Source of the DNA: Verrucomicrobiota bacterium
GTDB lineage: Bacteria; Verrucomicrobiota; Verrucomicrobiia; Opitutales; Opitutaceae
Assembly (NCBI GenBank): GCA_016871755.1
Contig: VHCJ01000016.1
Span: 1-64,000 of the forward strand
Length of the DNA: 64,000 nt
Reading direction: 5' to 3'
Made by a program: the position numbers and the translations under genes. Below are positions 29,965 through 39,298 of this stretch, piece after piece. Under the pieces are notes generated by a model. That model was not told where the DNA came from and ran no database searches. It saw only the letters and a program-made list of their open reading frames with translations. Positions within the stretch are counted from its first letter, which is position 1. Every line of letters starts with the position of its first letter.

Positions 29965-32900
29965 CTAGCGAAGCGACAACTCGGCGCGGGCTCCGCCCGC
30001 GCGGACGGGGCCGATCAGGACTCGCTCGGGTCCCAGACCGGTGCCCTCGAGCAGACGCTCCCGGACCGCGCTCGCGCGGGCGCGGGCGAGTTCCTGCAAC
30101 GCCTCGTCGCTGGCCGTGAGGGTCGTGAGAAGCTGAGCGGCCATCTGCTCCGGGGTGATCGGAGGGGGCGGAGGCGGGCCGCCCGCTCCGGCGACCGGAC
30201 CCGGGGAGGCCGCCGCGACGGCGTCTGGGCCCGCTGGGGCCGTCGCTGAGGCATGCGCCGCTGGCGCGGCCGGGGAGGGGGCGGAAGCGGATGAGGCGAC
30301 GGATGCCGGGGCGGGCGCCGCGGGGCTGGACGGACGCTGGAAGGCCTCGGAAAGCAGGCGAAGCAGGCGCGCGAGCAGGCCCTCGCGGGCATCGGCGTTG
30401 GCCTGCGCAGGCGGCGGTGCCGCGGGTGCCGCGTCGGCCTTCGGGGACGGCGAGGGTGCCGGGGGCGCGACCGCAGCCGCGGTCGCGGCGGCATGCGCCG
30501 CCACGACATCGGGGAAGGTCTCCGCAAACAGCGAGGCGAGGGCCGTCACTTCAAGCGCCGGATCGGCCGGCGCGTCCGCCGCGATCCCGGCCGCCTCGCG
30601 GAGGCGGAGCACGACCGCCGCAATTCGCCGCGCCAGTTCGCGCTCGCGCAGCGGGCCGGAGTCCGCGGCGGCGTCAAACTGCGCCGCAATCTCCACCCGG
30701 AGCGCGGGGCGTTCGGCCAGCGCGCGGTGGAGGGTGGCGAGTCGGTTGGCCTCGGACGGGCGCAGGCTGGACGAGCCGGCGTCGAAGGTCTGGAGCGCGA
30801 GTTCCTCGCCGCCTCCGCCGAACGCGGCCCCGAGCAGCGCGAAGGGCGAGGTGGCGACTTTGGTGAGGATTCCGACCAGCGTTCGCGCGATGATCGGGCC
30901 AACGTGAAAGGAGGGGTCGTCCACGCGACCGGCCACCGGAAGATCCAGAACCAGCCGGCCGCGGGAGTCGGTGAGCAGGGCCAGAGCCAAGGGAACGGGC
31001 AGGTTCGTTGCCTGCGGGCTGGGCTGCTTGGCCCCGAGCGTCAGCCGCTCGATCGTGATGCGACTTAAGGTGTCGAGCGCGGTCTGGGCCAGCCGCAGGC
31101 GGCTTTCCACATAAAGACGGCCGCGATCCAGTCCGTAGCCGGTGAAGCGGACGCTGTCGGGGCCAAATGGCACGAGATTCAACCGGGTCAGGTCGAAGCG
31201 GAGGTCGGCCGAAGGCGCCGGTCCGAACGCCTGCAGTTCACCCTGGAGGCGCAGCGGTGACTCGGCTCCGAGTCGGCCCTCGAGCGTCACCTGCGCTCCC
31301 TTGGGCGAGGTGCTGTCGATGCGCTCGATCGTGCCGGACAGTTGATTGAGGGCGACGGTGACGGCGGGCTTCATCGCGCCGTCGGAAAAGCGCAGTTGGG
31401 CGCCCTCAAGCACGACGCGCCCAATCGCGACGGACGGCGGGGGAGCCGAGGTGGCAGGGGCGGACACCACGGGCGTGGGACCGGCGGCCGGTACGGCGCC
31501 TGCGGTGCCGGCTTGGGCGGCGCCCGCAGGGCGGGGGGGGCGACGCGGAGGCACCGGACGCAGGCTTCAGGATGGCGGTGATGTTCAACCGTCCCTCGCG
31601 GCTGACCGCCGCATCCAGGCGGGGTTCAGTCAAGCGGATCTCCCCCACGCGGGAGCGGAGAGAGGGGAGCTCAAGCGCCAGGTCCTCGATCGCCAGTTGT
31701 TTCCAGCCGAGCAGGGGCGCGCCCCCCTGATTGTCGACCAGCGAGAGTTCCTTGATCGCGGTCCGTCCCCCGATCGTGCCTTGGCTTCCCTTCCAGGTCA
31801 GTCGCAGCGCGGCGTCGGTGCGACCGGCGGCGAGCCATACGTCGGCATAGGGTTCAAGGTAGGCACCCCACGGCGCGAGCGGCAGGTCCGCCAGATCCAC
31901 CGCGATCGCCGCACCCGAGTCCGCCGGAGTCACGTCTCCGGTTGCGCGAAGGGTCCCGCCGCCTTTCAGGACGACCTCCGCCTCGAGTGGCCAGGCTTGG
32001 CCGGGGGCCGCAAGGTTGAGGGCGCCCGCGCGCAGTCGCACCGACTCCGTGCGCGCCTCCACCGGCCGCGCTGCCGTTGCGTCGCGGAAGTGGACACCCG
32101 GACCATCGATTTCGAGCGCCGTCAGAGCCACCCGTGCACCGGCATCGCCGGTCGCCAGCGGCTCCGCGGTCGGAGCGCCGGGAAGGGTCGACGCGGCCGC
32201 CGCCGGGCGAGCGAGGCTCGCTTGCAGGCGGGCGATCGGCTGGAGACCGTGTGGGTCACGCTGCAGGGCGAGGTTCACTCCTCGGAGTGAGACCCTGCCC
32301 AGTTGAACGTACCGGGTGTCCAGATCGACGGCGCCGCCGGACAACGCGAGCGTCGTCCACGCGAGGAAAGGCTCGGTGTCGCCCGGCGCGGCCACTTGAA
32401 CGTCGGTGATGCGTAGGTTCACGTCCTCAAGCACGGCGTGCGTCCCCGCCCGGGTCCGGCCCGCGCGGAAGCGGGTGTCGAGGCTGACCGTGGCGGAACG
32501 CACTTGCAGGGGAATCGCGGACGCGAGCAGCGGGGCGAGCACGGTGAGGTTCGCATCGCTGACGCGGAGGCTGCCCGAGAGTCCCGCCAGGGTGGGAGCC
32601 ACCTCCGCGCGCAGGTCGATCCGGCCGCCGGACTCGAGTTTGGCCGAGAGCGTGAACGGGGCGGCGGTGGCGAGGGAGGTGTTCAGGTCGCGCAGGTCGG
32701 CGGCGAGTTCCGAGAGGCGAAGCGTGAGGGTGTCAGGCCCGTGCTCAGAATGAACATGGATCGTGGCGTCGCCGAGCGTGGCTTGGTTGATGCGCAGCTT
32801 GGGCGCCGACGCGGCGTCGGTGGCGGGTGCCGGCTCGGAACCGCTCCCCGGGCCGGAACGGGGCCCGGCGCCGAGTTGGGCGAGATTGAGTGAACCATCG

Positions 32901-33277
32901 GCGCGCCGCACGACGTGCAGATCGATCCCGTCGGCGCGGATCTCCTCGAGGTGGGGTCGGCCGCGGACGGTGGACCAGAGACCGAGGTTGCCGTACGCTT
33001 CGCGGATGGACAGCAGGGGCGAGCCTGAGGGCTCGGTGATCGCGACGCCGCGAAGGGTCACGCTCAATCGCAGGGGATTGGTGCGGACGGACTCGATGGA
33101 AACGGGCCGGTCCAACTGGCGGCTGAGTTCGGCCACCGCGCGCGTGCGGACGATGCCGGGCAGGCCGAGGAATCCGAAGAGCACCACGGCGGCGGCGAGG
33201 ACCGCGCCAGTGAGCGCGAGGAGACGGGGCCAACGACGCTGCGGGCGGCGTCGCAGTTCAACGAGCGACCATTTCAC
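29965..33277 (-). pseudogene. DUF748/AsmA-like envelope protein, frameshifted at G8 tract
   Basis: Two overlapping frames of one gene: 33277-31406 (N-terminal part) and 31554-29965 (C-terminal part). The N-terminus has a basic start and one membrane helix (LALTGAVLAAAVVLFGFLGL), then AsmA-like beta repeats with LSRQLDRPVSIESVRTNPLRLSV. The C-terminus has the OmpA-like DUF748 ending (SSLRPSEANRLATLHRAL then RPALRVEIAAQ). A run of eight G on the plus strand at 31533-31540 joins the frames. Removing one base gives ASPPRPAGAAQAG read straight through, so a full protein of about 1100 aa is restored. It may be a real mutation, slippage, or a sequencing error. Such proteins span the envelope and may carry lipids. 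Confidence 0.8.
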
Positions 33278-33332
33278 AGGTCGTTGCTAACGAACGTCGC
33301 GCTGGCGGCAAGACCCGGGCGAATTTTTTCGC

Positions 33333-33809
33333 TCAGGCGAGCCCCAGAAGGCACGCTCTCACCTGCGCGGCATGGTCTTTCGTGTCCACCCGCTCGATCA
33401 CGGCCAGCACTTTGCCTTTGCGGTCGAGGATGAAGGCGGCCCGCGCGGGACCAAGGTAGGTCTTCCCGTACATTGATTTTTCCACGATCGCATCGGCCGC
33501 GCGGGCGAAGCCGTCGTCCGGGTCGCTGACGAGCGCGAAGGGGATCGTCTTTTTCGCCGCGTACTTCACGTGGGAGGCGGCGGAGTCGCGGCTGACCGCG
33601 ATGATGTCGCAGCCGAGGCGATCGAGTTCCGCAGCGGCCGCGACCAGCGAGTCGATCTGGCGATCGCACGAGCCGGTGTTGTTCCGCATGTACACCGATA
33701 CGAGGGTGCGGCGGCGGAGGAGGGACGACAGGGCGACGGTCTTTGCTTCGCCGCCGCGCACCACGGCCCGTGACAGGGAGAGATCGAGGGTCTGACCGGG
33801 AGAAATCAT
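33333..33809 (-). CDS. Peroxiredoxin (AhpC/TSA, BCP-like)
   Basis: 158 aa from MISPGQTLDL. It has the thioredoxin fold of BCP-type peroxiredoxins, which reduce hydroperoxides. The peroxidatic Cys48 is in YMRNNTGSCDRQ, with the usual Pro of TPxxC replaced by Gly. VSRDSAASHVKYAAKKTIPFALVSDPD is the standard middle block, and TYLGPARAAFILDRKGKVL follows. A second Cys (LGCDIIAV) may be the resolving one. Starts 81 bases downstream of the dUTPase-like gene and 55 bases before the DUF748 gene, so it probably belongs to the same minus-strand run. No signal peptide is seen. Confidence 0.88.
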   Translation of the reverse strand: MISPGQTLDLSLSRAVVRGGEAKTVALSSLLRRRTLVSVYMRNNTGSCDRQIDSLVAAAAELDRLGCDIIAVSRDSAASHVKYAAKKTIPFALVSDPDDGFARAADAIVEKSMYGKTYLGPARAAFILDRKGKVLAVIERVDTKDHAAQVRACLLGLA

Positions 33810-33890
33810 TCGGTAGCGAACGCAGGTGCGGGCACCGGTCAATCCCTGGCGCCCGATGGGCGCCGCTGCAGCGGGAGCGACTCGGATGTC

Positions 33891-34268
33891 TTAAATGTGC
33901 TTGGAATCCGCCGCGTCCTTGGCGGCGTAGCCGGAGTCCTGTCTCTGGTGGTTGACGGCGTTCTTCTTCAGGTAAGCCTGGTAGACGTCATCGGCGCTCA
34001 TGCCCAGGGTTTGGGCGAGGGACACGAGGAAGTGGAACAGATCGACCACCTCGACCCGGGCGTTCTGCTCGTCGAACGTCTGGTACTTGGCCCACCACTT
34101 CCACGGCACGGAGTCGACCAGTTCGGCGAGTTCCTGCTGCATCGCGCGGGTGTAGTTGAGAATCCACTTCGCCTTCTCCTCGTCAGTGGGCGGGGGGAGG
34201 GAGACCCCGATCCGTTGATTGAGAGCGCTTTGCATCCGGAAGATCTCCTCGAGTTTGTCGGGGTTCAT
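33891..34268 (-). CDS. All-alpha NTP pyrophosphohydrolase, dimeric dUTPase-like
   Basis: 125 aa, mostly alpha-helical. The motif set of dimeric dUTPases is present: a Glu-rich pair in MQQELAELVDSVPWKWW and a second set in ARVEVVDLFHFLVS, giving the E-x2-E and E-x2-D magnesium ligands. PWKWWAK between them is typical. It probably hydrolyses dUTP to dUMP, keeping uracil out of DNA, although a MazG-like substrate cannot be excluded. It is the first gene of the minus-strand run. Confidence 0.8.
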   Translation of the reverse strand: MNPDKLEEIFRMQSALNQRIGVSLPPPTDEEKAKWILNYTRAMQQELAELVDSVPWKWWAKYQTFDEQNARVEVVDLFHFLVSLAQTLGMSADDVYQAYLKKNAVNHQRQDSGYAAKDAADSKHI

Positions 34269-34589
34269 GAAGGCAACCGTAGGCTGGGCCTCGTCGGGAG
34301 CGCAAGGGGGTACTGGCCGGGGTGCGTCGTTGCGATGGGCGCAGGGAGTCGGCCCTAGTCGGCGCGAGGCGGCAGCGTGTGAAACGAACCGCGCCGCGGC
34401 ACCGTCCCGGCTTTGACTGCCGGGGACAGGTACCGGAGCGGGAGGGAATTTGGGATTGCCGCCGGGGATGGGGCAGGCGAACGTGGCGTTTGCTGCCTGC
34501 GTCGAGCGCTCTTGCTCCGCCCATGGCAGCTCCGCGAGCCGTCCGCGTTTTTGCGGCGCCTGCGCTTAATCCAAACCCAACCCTAAGTC
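34269..34589. other. Divergent intergenic region
   Basis: About 320 bases between the dUTPase-like gene and the disordered-protein gene. It should contain both promoters. I saw no tRNA, clear riboswitch or strong terminator. Confidence 0.4.
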
Positions 34590-35735
34590 ATGTCAGATAA
34601 TAGCTCGTCCGGCGCGGACGTTCCTGCGAATTCCTCCGCAGCCCCCGCCGCGACTCCCAGCGCGACGCCCGCACCGGCTCCGGGCTCCTTCGGAGCCAGC
34701 CGCGGTTCCGGCCTCGCGCGCGGCAAGCGCAGCCACTCGGCTGCCCCGTCCGCCGCCCCCGCCGCCCCGCGCGGCGATTACCAACCGACCGCGATTCAAG
34801 TGGTCGTCGTTCAGCGCGAATACCAGAATCCGTTCTCCCCCGCGGAGACCGAAGCGCCCGCAGCGCCGGCCCCCGCCCCGGTGGCCGCCGTCGCCCCGGC
34901 GCCGGCTCCCGTCGCCGCCCCGGCGGTGGAGTCGGTCGCGGCCGCCCCAGCCGCGGCCCCGGTGGCTGCGGAGCCCGTCGCTGCGGCCAAGCCTGTGCCC
35001 GCCGCTGAGCCGGAGGTTGCTCCGGCTCCGGTCGCTGCGGCGGTTCCGACACCGCCGGCCGCTCCCGCGGAGAAGGCGCAGTTGACGATCCTGCCCCCGG
35101 CCGAGAACAAGCGTCCGGAGACCCGCTGGGAGAGCGACTCCCCGGCGCGGGAGCCGGCTCCGCGCGTTCGGCGCGAGGACCGGCCCGTGTTTCGCGCCGA
35201 TCGACCGGGTCCGTCCGCCGCCCCTGCGGGTGAGCCGACGGGCGTCCCGCCGCCCGCCCGCGAGGGCCGTCGTGATGGCCGCGGGCCCCGCGAGGGTCGC
35301 CGCGAGGGCCGTCCGGGCGATCGCGATTTCCGTCCTTCCCCGGCGGCCGCCTCGGGTCCCGCCGCCGGGTCGACCTTCACGCCCCAGCGCCCCCCCTCGT
35401 CCGAGGCCAAGTCCGGTGGTTTCCTCGGCTGGCTCAAGGGACTCTTCGGCGGGGCTGCTCCGGAGGCTCCGAAGCCCGTGAGCCGCTCGGAGTCTCCCCG
35501 CGAGGGCGGCCACGACGGTTCGCAGCGTCGCCACGATGGTCGTCGCGGTCGCGGCGGCTTCGAGGGCCGTGGTCCCCGGCCCGACGGTGACGGTGGCCCG
35601 CGGGTCCAGGGTCAAGACGGCGGTGGCGAGGGCGGCAGGCGCCGTCGCCGCCATCGTGGCGGCCGGGGTCGTGGCCGCGGTCGCGGCGAGGGTGGCGGCG
35701 AAGGCCGCGGTCCGGGCGGTCCGTCCGGCTCCTGA
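34590..35735 (+). CDS. Disordered Ala/Pro-rich protein with Arg/Gly-rich tail
   Basis: 381 aa with little ordered structure. Residues 1-170 are almost all Ala, Pro, Val and Ser. A middle Arg/Pro stretch follows (about 170-265). A short hydrophobic patch GGFLGWLKGLFGG lies at about 275-288, and the tail (about 300-381) is made of RGG-type repeats. RGG tails bind nucleic acid or drive condensates in other proteins; here that is inference. A few conserved islands, such as YQPTAIQVVVVQREYQNPF (about 70-90), may be the functional part. It has no signal peptide. A strong terminator follows 34 bases after the stop, so it is a single-gene unit. Confidence 0.75.
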   Translation: MSDNSSSGADVPANSSAAPAATPSATPAPAPGSFGASRGSGLARGKRSHSAAPSAAPAAPRGDYQPTAIQVVVVQREYQNPFSPAETEAPAAPAPAPVAAVAPAPAPVAAPAVESVAAAPAAAPVAAEPVAAAKPVPAAEPEVAPAPVAAAVPTPPAAPAEKAQLTILPPAENKRPETRWESDSPAREPAPRVRREDRPVFRADRPGPSAAPAGEPTGVPPPAREGRRDGRGPREGRREGRPGDRDFRPSPAAASGPAAGSTFTPQRPPSSEAKSGGFLGWLKGLFGGAAPEAPKPVSRSESPREGGHDGSQRRHDGRRGRGGFEGRGPRPDGDGGPRVQGQDGGGEGGRRRRRHRGGRGRGRGRGEGGGEGRGPGGPSGS

Positions 35736-35769
35736 TCCCGTCCTCAAGGCGGTCTCGCACCGTTTTTCC

Positions 35770-35801
35770 AAGGCGTCCGCTCCGGCGGACGCCTTTTTTT
35801 T
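35770..35801 (+). terminator. Rho-independent terminator after the disordered-protein gene
   Basis: An 11-bp perfect stem (AAGGCGTCCGC with GCGGACGCCTT), a four-base loop TCCG, then a run of T. It lies before murA and would separate the two transcripts. Confidence 0.9.
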
Positions 35802-35854
35802 GGACGCCCGGCCGGTTTTGGGATCCAACTGTCCCTGCTCGTTCTCGAGCTCGC

Positions 35855-37144
35855 ATGGCAGATCTCATCGTCAACGGCGGTAAACCGCTCTCCGGCACCA
35901 TTCAGCCTTCCGGCAACAAGAACTCGGTCCTCCCGATCTTCTGCGCCACGCTCCTGACCAATGATCCGGTCACGCTGCGGAACGTGCCGGACATCACGGA
36001 CCTGGAAAAGCTGGTGACGTTCTTCCGTTCCCAGGGTTCGGTGATCGACTGGGACCGCGAGGGGGGGACGATGCGGGTGGACCACTCGGGCTTCCGCGAC
36101 GCCTTGAAGGACGCGACCCTGCCGCAGGACATGCGGTCGACGGTGCTGCTGTACCCGCCGCTGCTCCAGCGGCTGCGTCGGATCGCGGTGCCGGCCAATT
36201 CCAAGGGCTGCTCGCTGGGCGTGCGCGAGATCGATCCGCACCTTGAAATCCTGCGGGCCCTTGGCGCCACCGTGGCCGAGGGCGATCCGTTGGTGATCGC
36301 GCTGCCGCGCGGCTTCCGGGGCGCTCGCCATTGGTGTGACTACATGTCCGTGACCGTCACCGAGAATTTCGCCATGGCCGCGGCGCTCGGCGAGGGCACG
36401 TCCACGTTGATCAACGCGGCGAGCGAGCCGCACGTCCAGGAGCTGTGCTCCGCCTTGGTCGCCATGGGCGCCCGGATTGAGGGCATCGGCACCTCGATGC
36501 TCCAGATCAGCGGCGTCGAACGGCTGCACGGCGCCACGATCACCATCGGCACCGACTACCATGAGATCGTGACGTTCCTCGCGCTGGGCGCGATCACGGG
36601 TGGCGAGGTGCGGGTGGAGCGGTCCCTGCCGCAGCACTTCGACCTCATCGCGCGCGCCTTCCGCAAGCTCGGCGTCGTGGTTGAGCACGAGGGCGATGTC
36701 GCCATCGTGCGTCGCAATCAGAGTCTGGTCATCGAAAAACCGTTCACGAGCAATCTTCTCACCAAGATCGAGGCGGCGCCGTGGCCTTACTTCTCGGTCG
36801 ACCTGTTGCCGCTGATGATCGCCCTCAGCACGCGGAGCGAGGGCGTGGTTCACTTCTGGAACAAGGTCTACGAAAATGGGTTCTCGTGGACGCCGGAGCT
36901 GGCGAAGTTCGGGGCGCATGTGGTGATGAGTGATCCGCACCGGATTCTCGTCTTCGGTCGGAAACCGATGCACGCGGCGGTCGTGGACTCGCCCTATGTG
37001 ATCCGCGCCGCCATCGCGCTGTACATGGTCGCCGCCAGCGTGCCGGGCCGCAGCGTCGTGAAGAACGCCGATGTGATCAAGCGGGCCCATCCGCGCTTCG
37101 TCGAAAACCTCCGCAGCCTCGGCGCCGAGGTGGAGTGGAAGTAA
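35855..37144 (+). CDS. murA: UDP-N-acetylglucosamine 1-carboxyvinyltransferase
   Basis: 429 aa, the normal length. MurA transfers enolpyruvate from PEP to UDP-GlcNAc, the first committed step of peptidoglycan synthesis. The catalytic Lys22 is in GNKNSVLP. The fosfomycin-binding Cys119 is in [15 protein letters not shown]. The usual C-terminal blocks are altered: the loop normally reading like FPTDMQ is [14 protein letters not shown] here, a variant form I believe occurs in this phylum. It starts 54 bases after the terminator and runs into ruvB. Confidence 0.88.
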   Translation: MADLIVNGGKPLSGTIQPSGNKNSVLPIFCATLLTNDPVTLRNVPDITDLEKLVTFFRSQGSVIDWDREGGTMRVDHSGFRDALKDATLPQDMRSTVLLYPPLLQRLRRIAVPANSKGCSLGVREIDPHLEILRALGATVAEGDPLVIALPRGFRGARHWCDYMSVTVTENFAMAAALGEGTSTLINAASEPHVQELCSALVAMGARIEGIGTSMLQISGVERLHGATITIGTDYHEIVTFLALGAITGGEVRVERSLPQHFDLIARAFRKLGVVVEHEGDVAIVRRNQSLVIEKPFTSNLLTKIEAAPWPYFSVDLLPLMIALSTRSEGVVHFWNKVYENGFSWTPELAKFGAHVVMSDPHRILVFGRKPMHAAVVDSPYVIRAAIALYMVAASVPGRSVVKNADVIKRAHPRFVENLRSLGAEVEWK

Positions 37145-37164
37145 CGTTCGCAAGGTCGCCCCCT

Positions 37165-38238
37165 TTGAAAAAGCCCGCTGCCGACACTTCCCCTGCGATC
37201 ACCCCGCCCGCCACGGGCCTGGGTTACCTGTCCTCCGCGCTTTCGCAGCCGGCCACGGCGGCCGAGGCGGCGCTCCGGCCGCTTTCGTTCGCCGACTTCA
37301 CCGGGCAACCGAAGACGGTGGAGCGTCTGCAAGTCATGGTCGGCGCCGCGAAGCGCCGCGGCGAGGCGCTGAATCACATCCTGCTGAGCGGCCCGCCCGG
37401 TCTGGGCAAGACCACGCTGGCGTTCATCCTTGGTCAGGAGATGGGACGCAATGTGCGCGTCACCTCCGGTCCGGTCGTGGAGAAGGCCGGCGATCTGGCA
37501 GGCCTGCTCACCAACCTGGAGGAGGGCGATCTGCTCTTCATCGACGAGATCCACCGGATCCCCAAGACCGTCGAGGAGTATCTCTATTCCGCGATGGAGG
37601 ACTTCCGGCTCGACATCATGATCGATCAGGGGCCGAACGCGCGCAGCGTGCGGCTGAACATCCCGCGGTTCACGCTGATCGGCGCGACGACGCGCGCGGG
37701 TTTGCTCACGGCGCCGTTGCGCTCGCGGTTCACGCTCCAGACGCGGCTCGATTACTACGATGTGCCGACGCTGATGGGGATCGTGCAGCGGAGTTGCTCG
37801 CTGCTGAAGGTGGCGATCGCCGAGGATGGCGCGCGCGAGATCGCCCGGCGCTCCCGGGGCACGCCGCGCATCGCGAACAACCTGATCAACTTCTGCCGCG
37901 ACTACGCGCAGGAGCGCGCCTCCGGTCGAATCACCCAGCCGGTCGCCGCCGCCGCGCTGGAGTTGCTCGAGATCGACGCCCGCGGGCTCGATGAGATGGA
38001 CAAGCGCATGTTGCGCGTCATCGCCGAGAACTACGGCGGAGGGCCCGTGGGCCTCGGCACCGTGGCCGTCGCGGTCGGTGAGGAGAACGAGACTTTGGAG
38101 GAAGTGCACGAGCCGTTCCTCATCCAGGAGGGATATCTCCAGCGCACGCCGCAGGGCCGCGTGATCACCGCGCGCGGATATCAGGCCATCGGCTTGGCCG
38201 GCGGCGCCGCGGGCGGCGCCCAGGGATCGCTGCTCTAG
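37165..38238 (+). CDS. ruvB: Holliday junction branch migration helicase RuvB
   Basis: 357 aa from TTG 37165, preceded by CAAGG nine bases upstream. A GTG at 37135 would overlap murA by 10 bases and is an alternative. RuvB is the hexameric AAA+ motor that drives branch migration with RuvA. Walker A is [12 protein letters not shown], Walker B is [10 protein letters not shown], sensor 1 is [11 protein letters not shown], and the C-terminal winged helix contains [13 protein letters not shown]. There is no ruvA or ruvC beside it. Confidence 0.95.
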   Translation: MKKPAADTSPAITPPATGLGYLSSALSQPATAAEAALRPLSFADFTGQPKTVERLQVMVGAAKRRGEALNHILLSGPPGLGKTTLAFILGQEMGRNVRVTSGPVVEKAGDLAGLLTNLEEGDLLFIDEIHRIPKTVEEYLYSAMEDFRLDIMIDQGPNARSVRLNIPRFTLIGATTRAGLLTAPLRSRFTLQTRLDYYDVPTLMGIVQRSCSLLKVAIAEDGAREIARRSRGTPRIANNLINFCRDYAQERASGRITQPVAAAALELLEIDARGLDEMDKRMLRVIAENYGGGPVGLGTVAVAVGEENETLEEVHEPFLIQEGYLQRTPQGRVITARGYQAIGLAGGAAGGAQGSLL

Positions 38239-38281
38239 GTCGAGCGTTGACGCGTCACCGGGTTTCCGACCGAGTCGCACC

Positions 38282-38980
38282 GTGAAAGTCGCGTTCGTCA
38301 GCGGAACGAGCATCGTCCACTCCACGCTGTTTGCGTCCTGGGAGGTCGCGAGCGTGCGCACGGCCTACGGGATCGTGACCTACAAGCGCCGGGGCGACTT
38401 CATCTTGATCAATCGGCACGGTTACGGGTTCCCGCTTCCGCCCCACGCGATCAATTACCGCGCCAACATCCGTGCCCTCGCCGATCTCGGCTACGAGAAT
38501 GTTGTCTCGTTCAACTCCGTGGGCTCGCTCCGCGCCGACCTGCCACCCGGATCGCTGGTCTCCTGCTCGGATTACGTGAACATCCAAAGCCCGCCGCAGA
38601 CGTTCTTCGACGAGGAACTGCGCGGCGGAGCGCCGGGCATCGCCAATCACCTCATCCCTCAAATCGTCGCCGGCCTCGCTCCGGCCTTCCGCGTGCGCAC
38701 CGGTCTTACGTACGTCCAGATGCGCGGGCCGCGCTTCGAAACGCGCGCGGAGATCGCGATCATCCGGCACTGGGGCGACGTGGTCGGGATGACCGCGGCG
38801 CACGAGGCCGATCTCTGCTCCGAGATCGGGCTGCGTTACAACAGCCTCGGCATCGTCGACAACTACGCCAACGGGCTCGAGGGTGCGGCGATCGACTTCG
38901 CGGTGTTCAAGGATCTCGTTCGCCAGAATCAGGAAACCGTCAACGGCGTGTTCCAGCGCCTGCTGGAGCTCCTCGCCTGA
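38282..38980 (+). CDS. MTAP/PNP-type nucleoside phosphorylase
   Basis: 232 aa from GTG 38282. It belongs to the phosphorylase family that splits 5'-methylthioadenosine or purine nucleosides with phosphate. Substrate-site blocks are VSGTSIV, RHGYGFPLPPHAINYRANI, VSFNSVGSL, the YVQMRGPRFETRAEI loop and VGMTAAHEADLCSEIGLRYNSLGIVDNYANG. The last block fits MTA phosphorylase better than PNP, but specificity is inferred. It lies 43 bases downstream of ruvB. Confidence 0.88.
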   Translation: MKVAFVSGTSIVHSTLFASWEVASVRTAYGIVTYKRRGDFILINRHGYGFPLPPHAINYRANIRALADLGYENVVSFNSVGSLRADLPPGSLVSCSDYVNIQSPPQTFFDEELRGGAPGIANHLIPQIVAGLAPAFRVRTGLTYVQMRGPRFETRAEIAIIRHWGDVVGMTAAHEADLCSEIGLRYNSLGIVDNYANGLEGAAIDFAVFKDLVRQNQETVNGVFQRLLELLA

Positions 38981-39003
38981 TTGGGTCGACCCGCCGCGCC
39001 GAC

Positions 39004-39276
39004 TCAGGCAGCGGGGAGGCGACGGCGCAGCTCGGCTTCGTCGAGGCCGGTGATCACGAAGGACTTCTGGCGCGACTTCTCGCCGGACACGAGGGTGACG
39101 TTTCGCCGTGGCAGTCCGAGGTGATCGGCGAGGAACTCGGCCAGCGCCGCATTCGCCCGGCCTTCCAACGCGGGGGCGCGGGCCCTGACCTTCAGGGCGC
39201 CGGCGTGCCAGCCAACCACCTCGTCGCGTCCTGCATTCGGCAGGGCCTTGACCTGAAGACGCACCGGCGGGGACAT
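39004..39276 (-). CDS. DUF167 (YggU) family protein
   Basis: 90 aa, the usual size. The family pattern is complete: VRLQVKALPNAGRDEVVG, LKVRARAPALEGRANAALAEFLA, and RNVTLVSGEKSRQKSFVI. YggU proteins have no established function. It lies 22 bases downstream of the cystathionine gamma-synthase-like gene and may share its transcript. Confidence 0.92.
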   Translation of the reverse strand: MSPPVRLQVKALPNAGRDEVVGWHAGALKVRARAPALEGRANAALAEFLADHLGLPRRNVTLVSGEKSRQKSFVITGLDEAELRRRLPAA

Positions 39277-39298
39277 GGCGTGCGGCTCCGATCGCGGG

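Noticed and set aside
34593-35828. A 411-residue minus frame opposite the disordered-protein gene
   Set aside because: It is a low-complexity mirror of the Ala/Pro/Gly codons on the plus strand.
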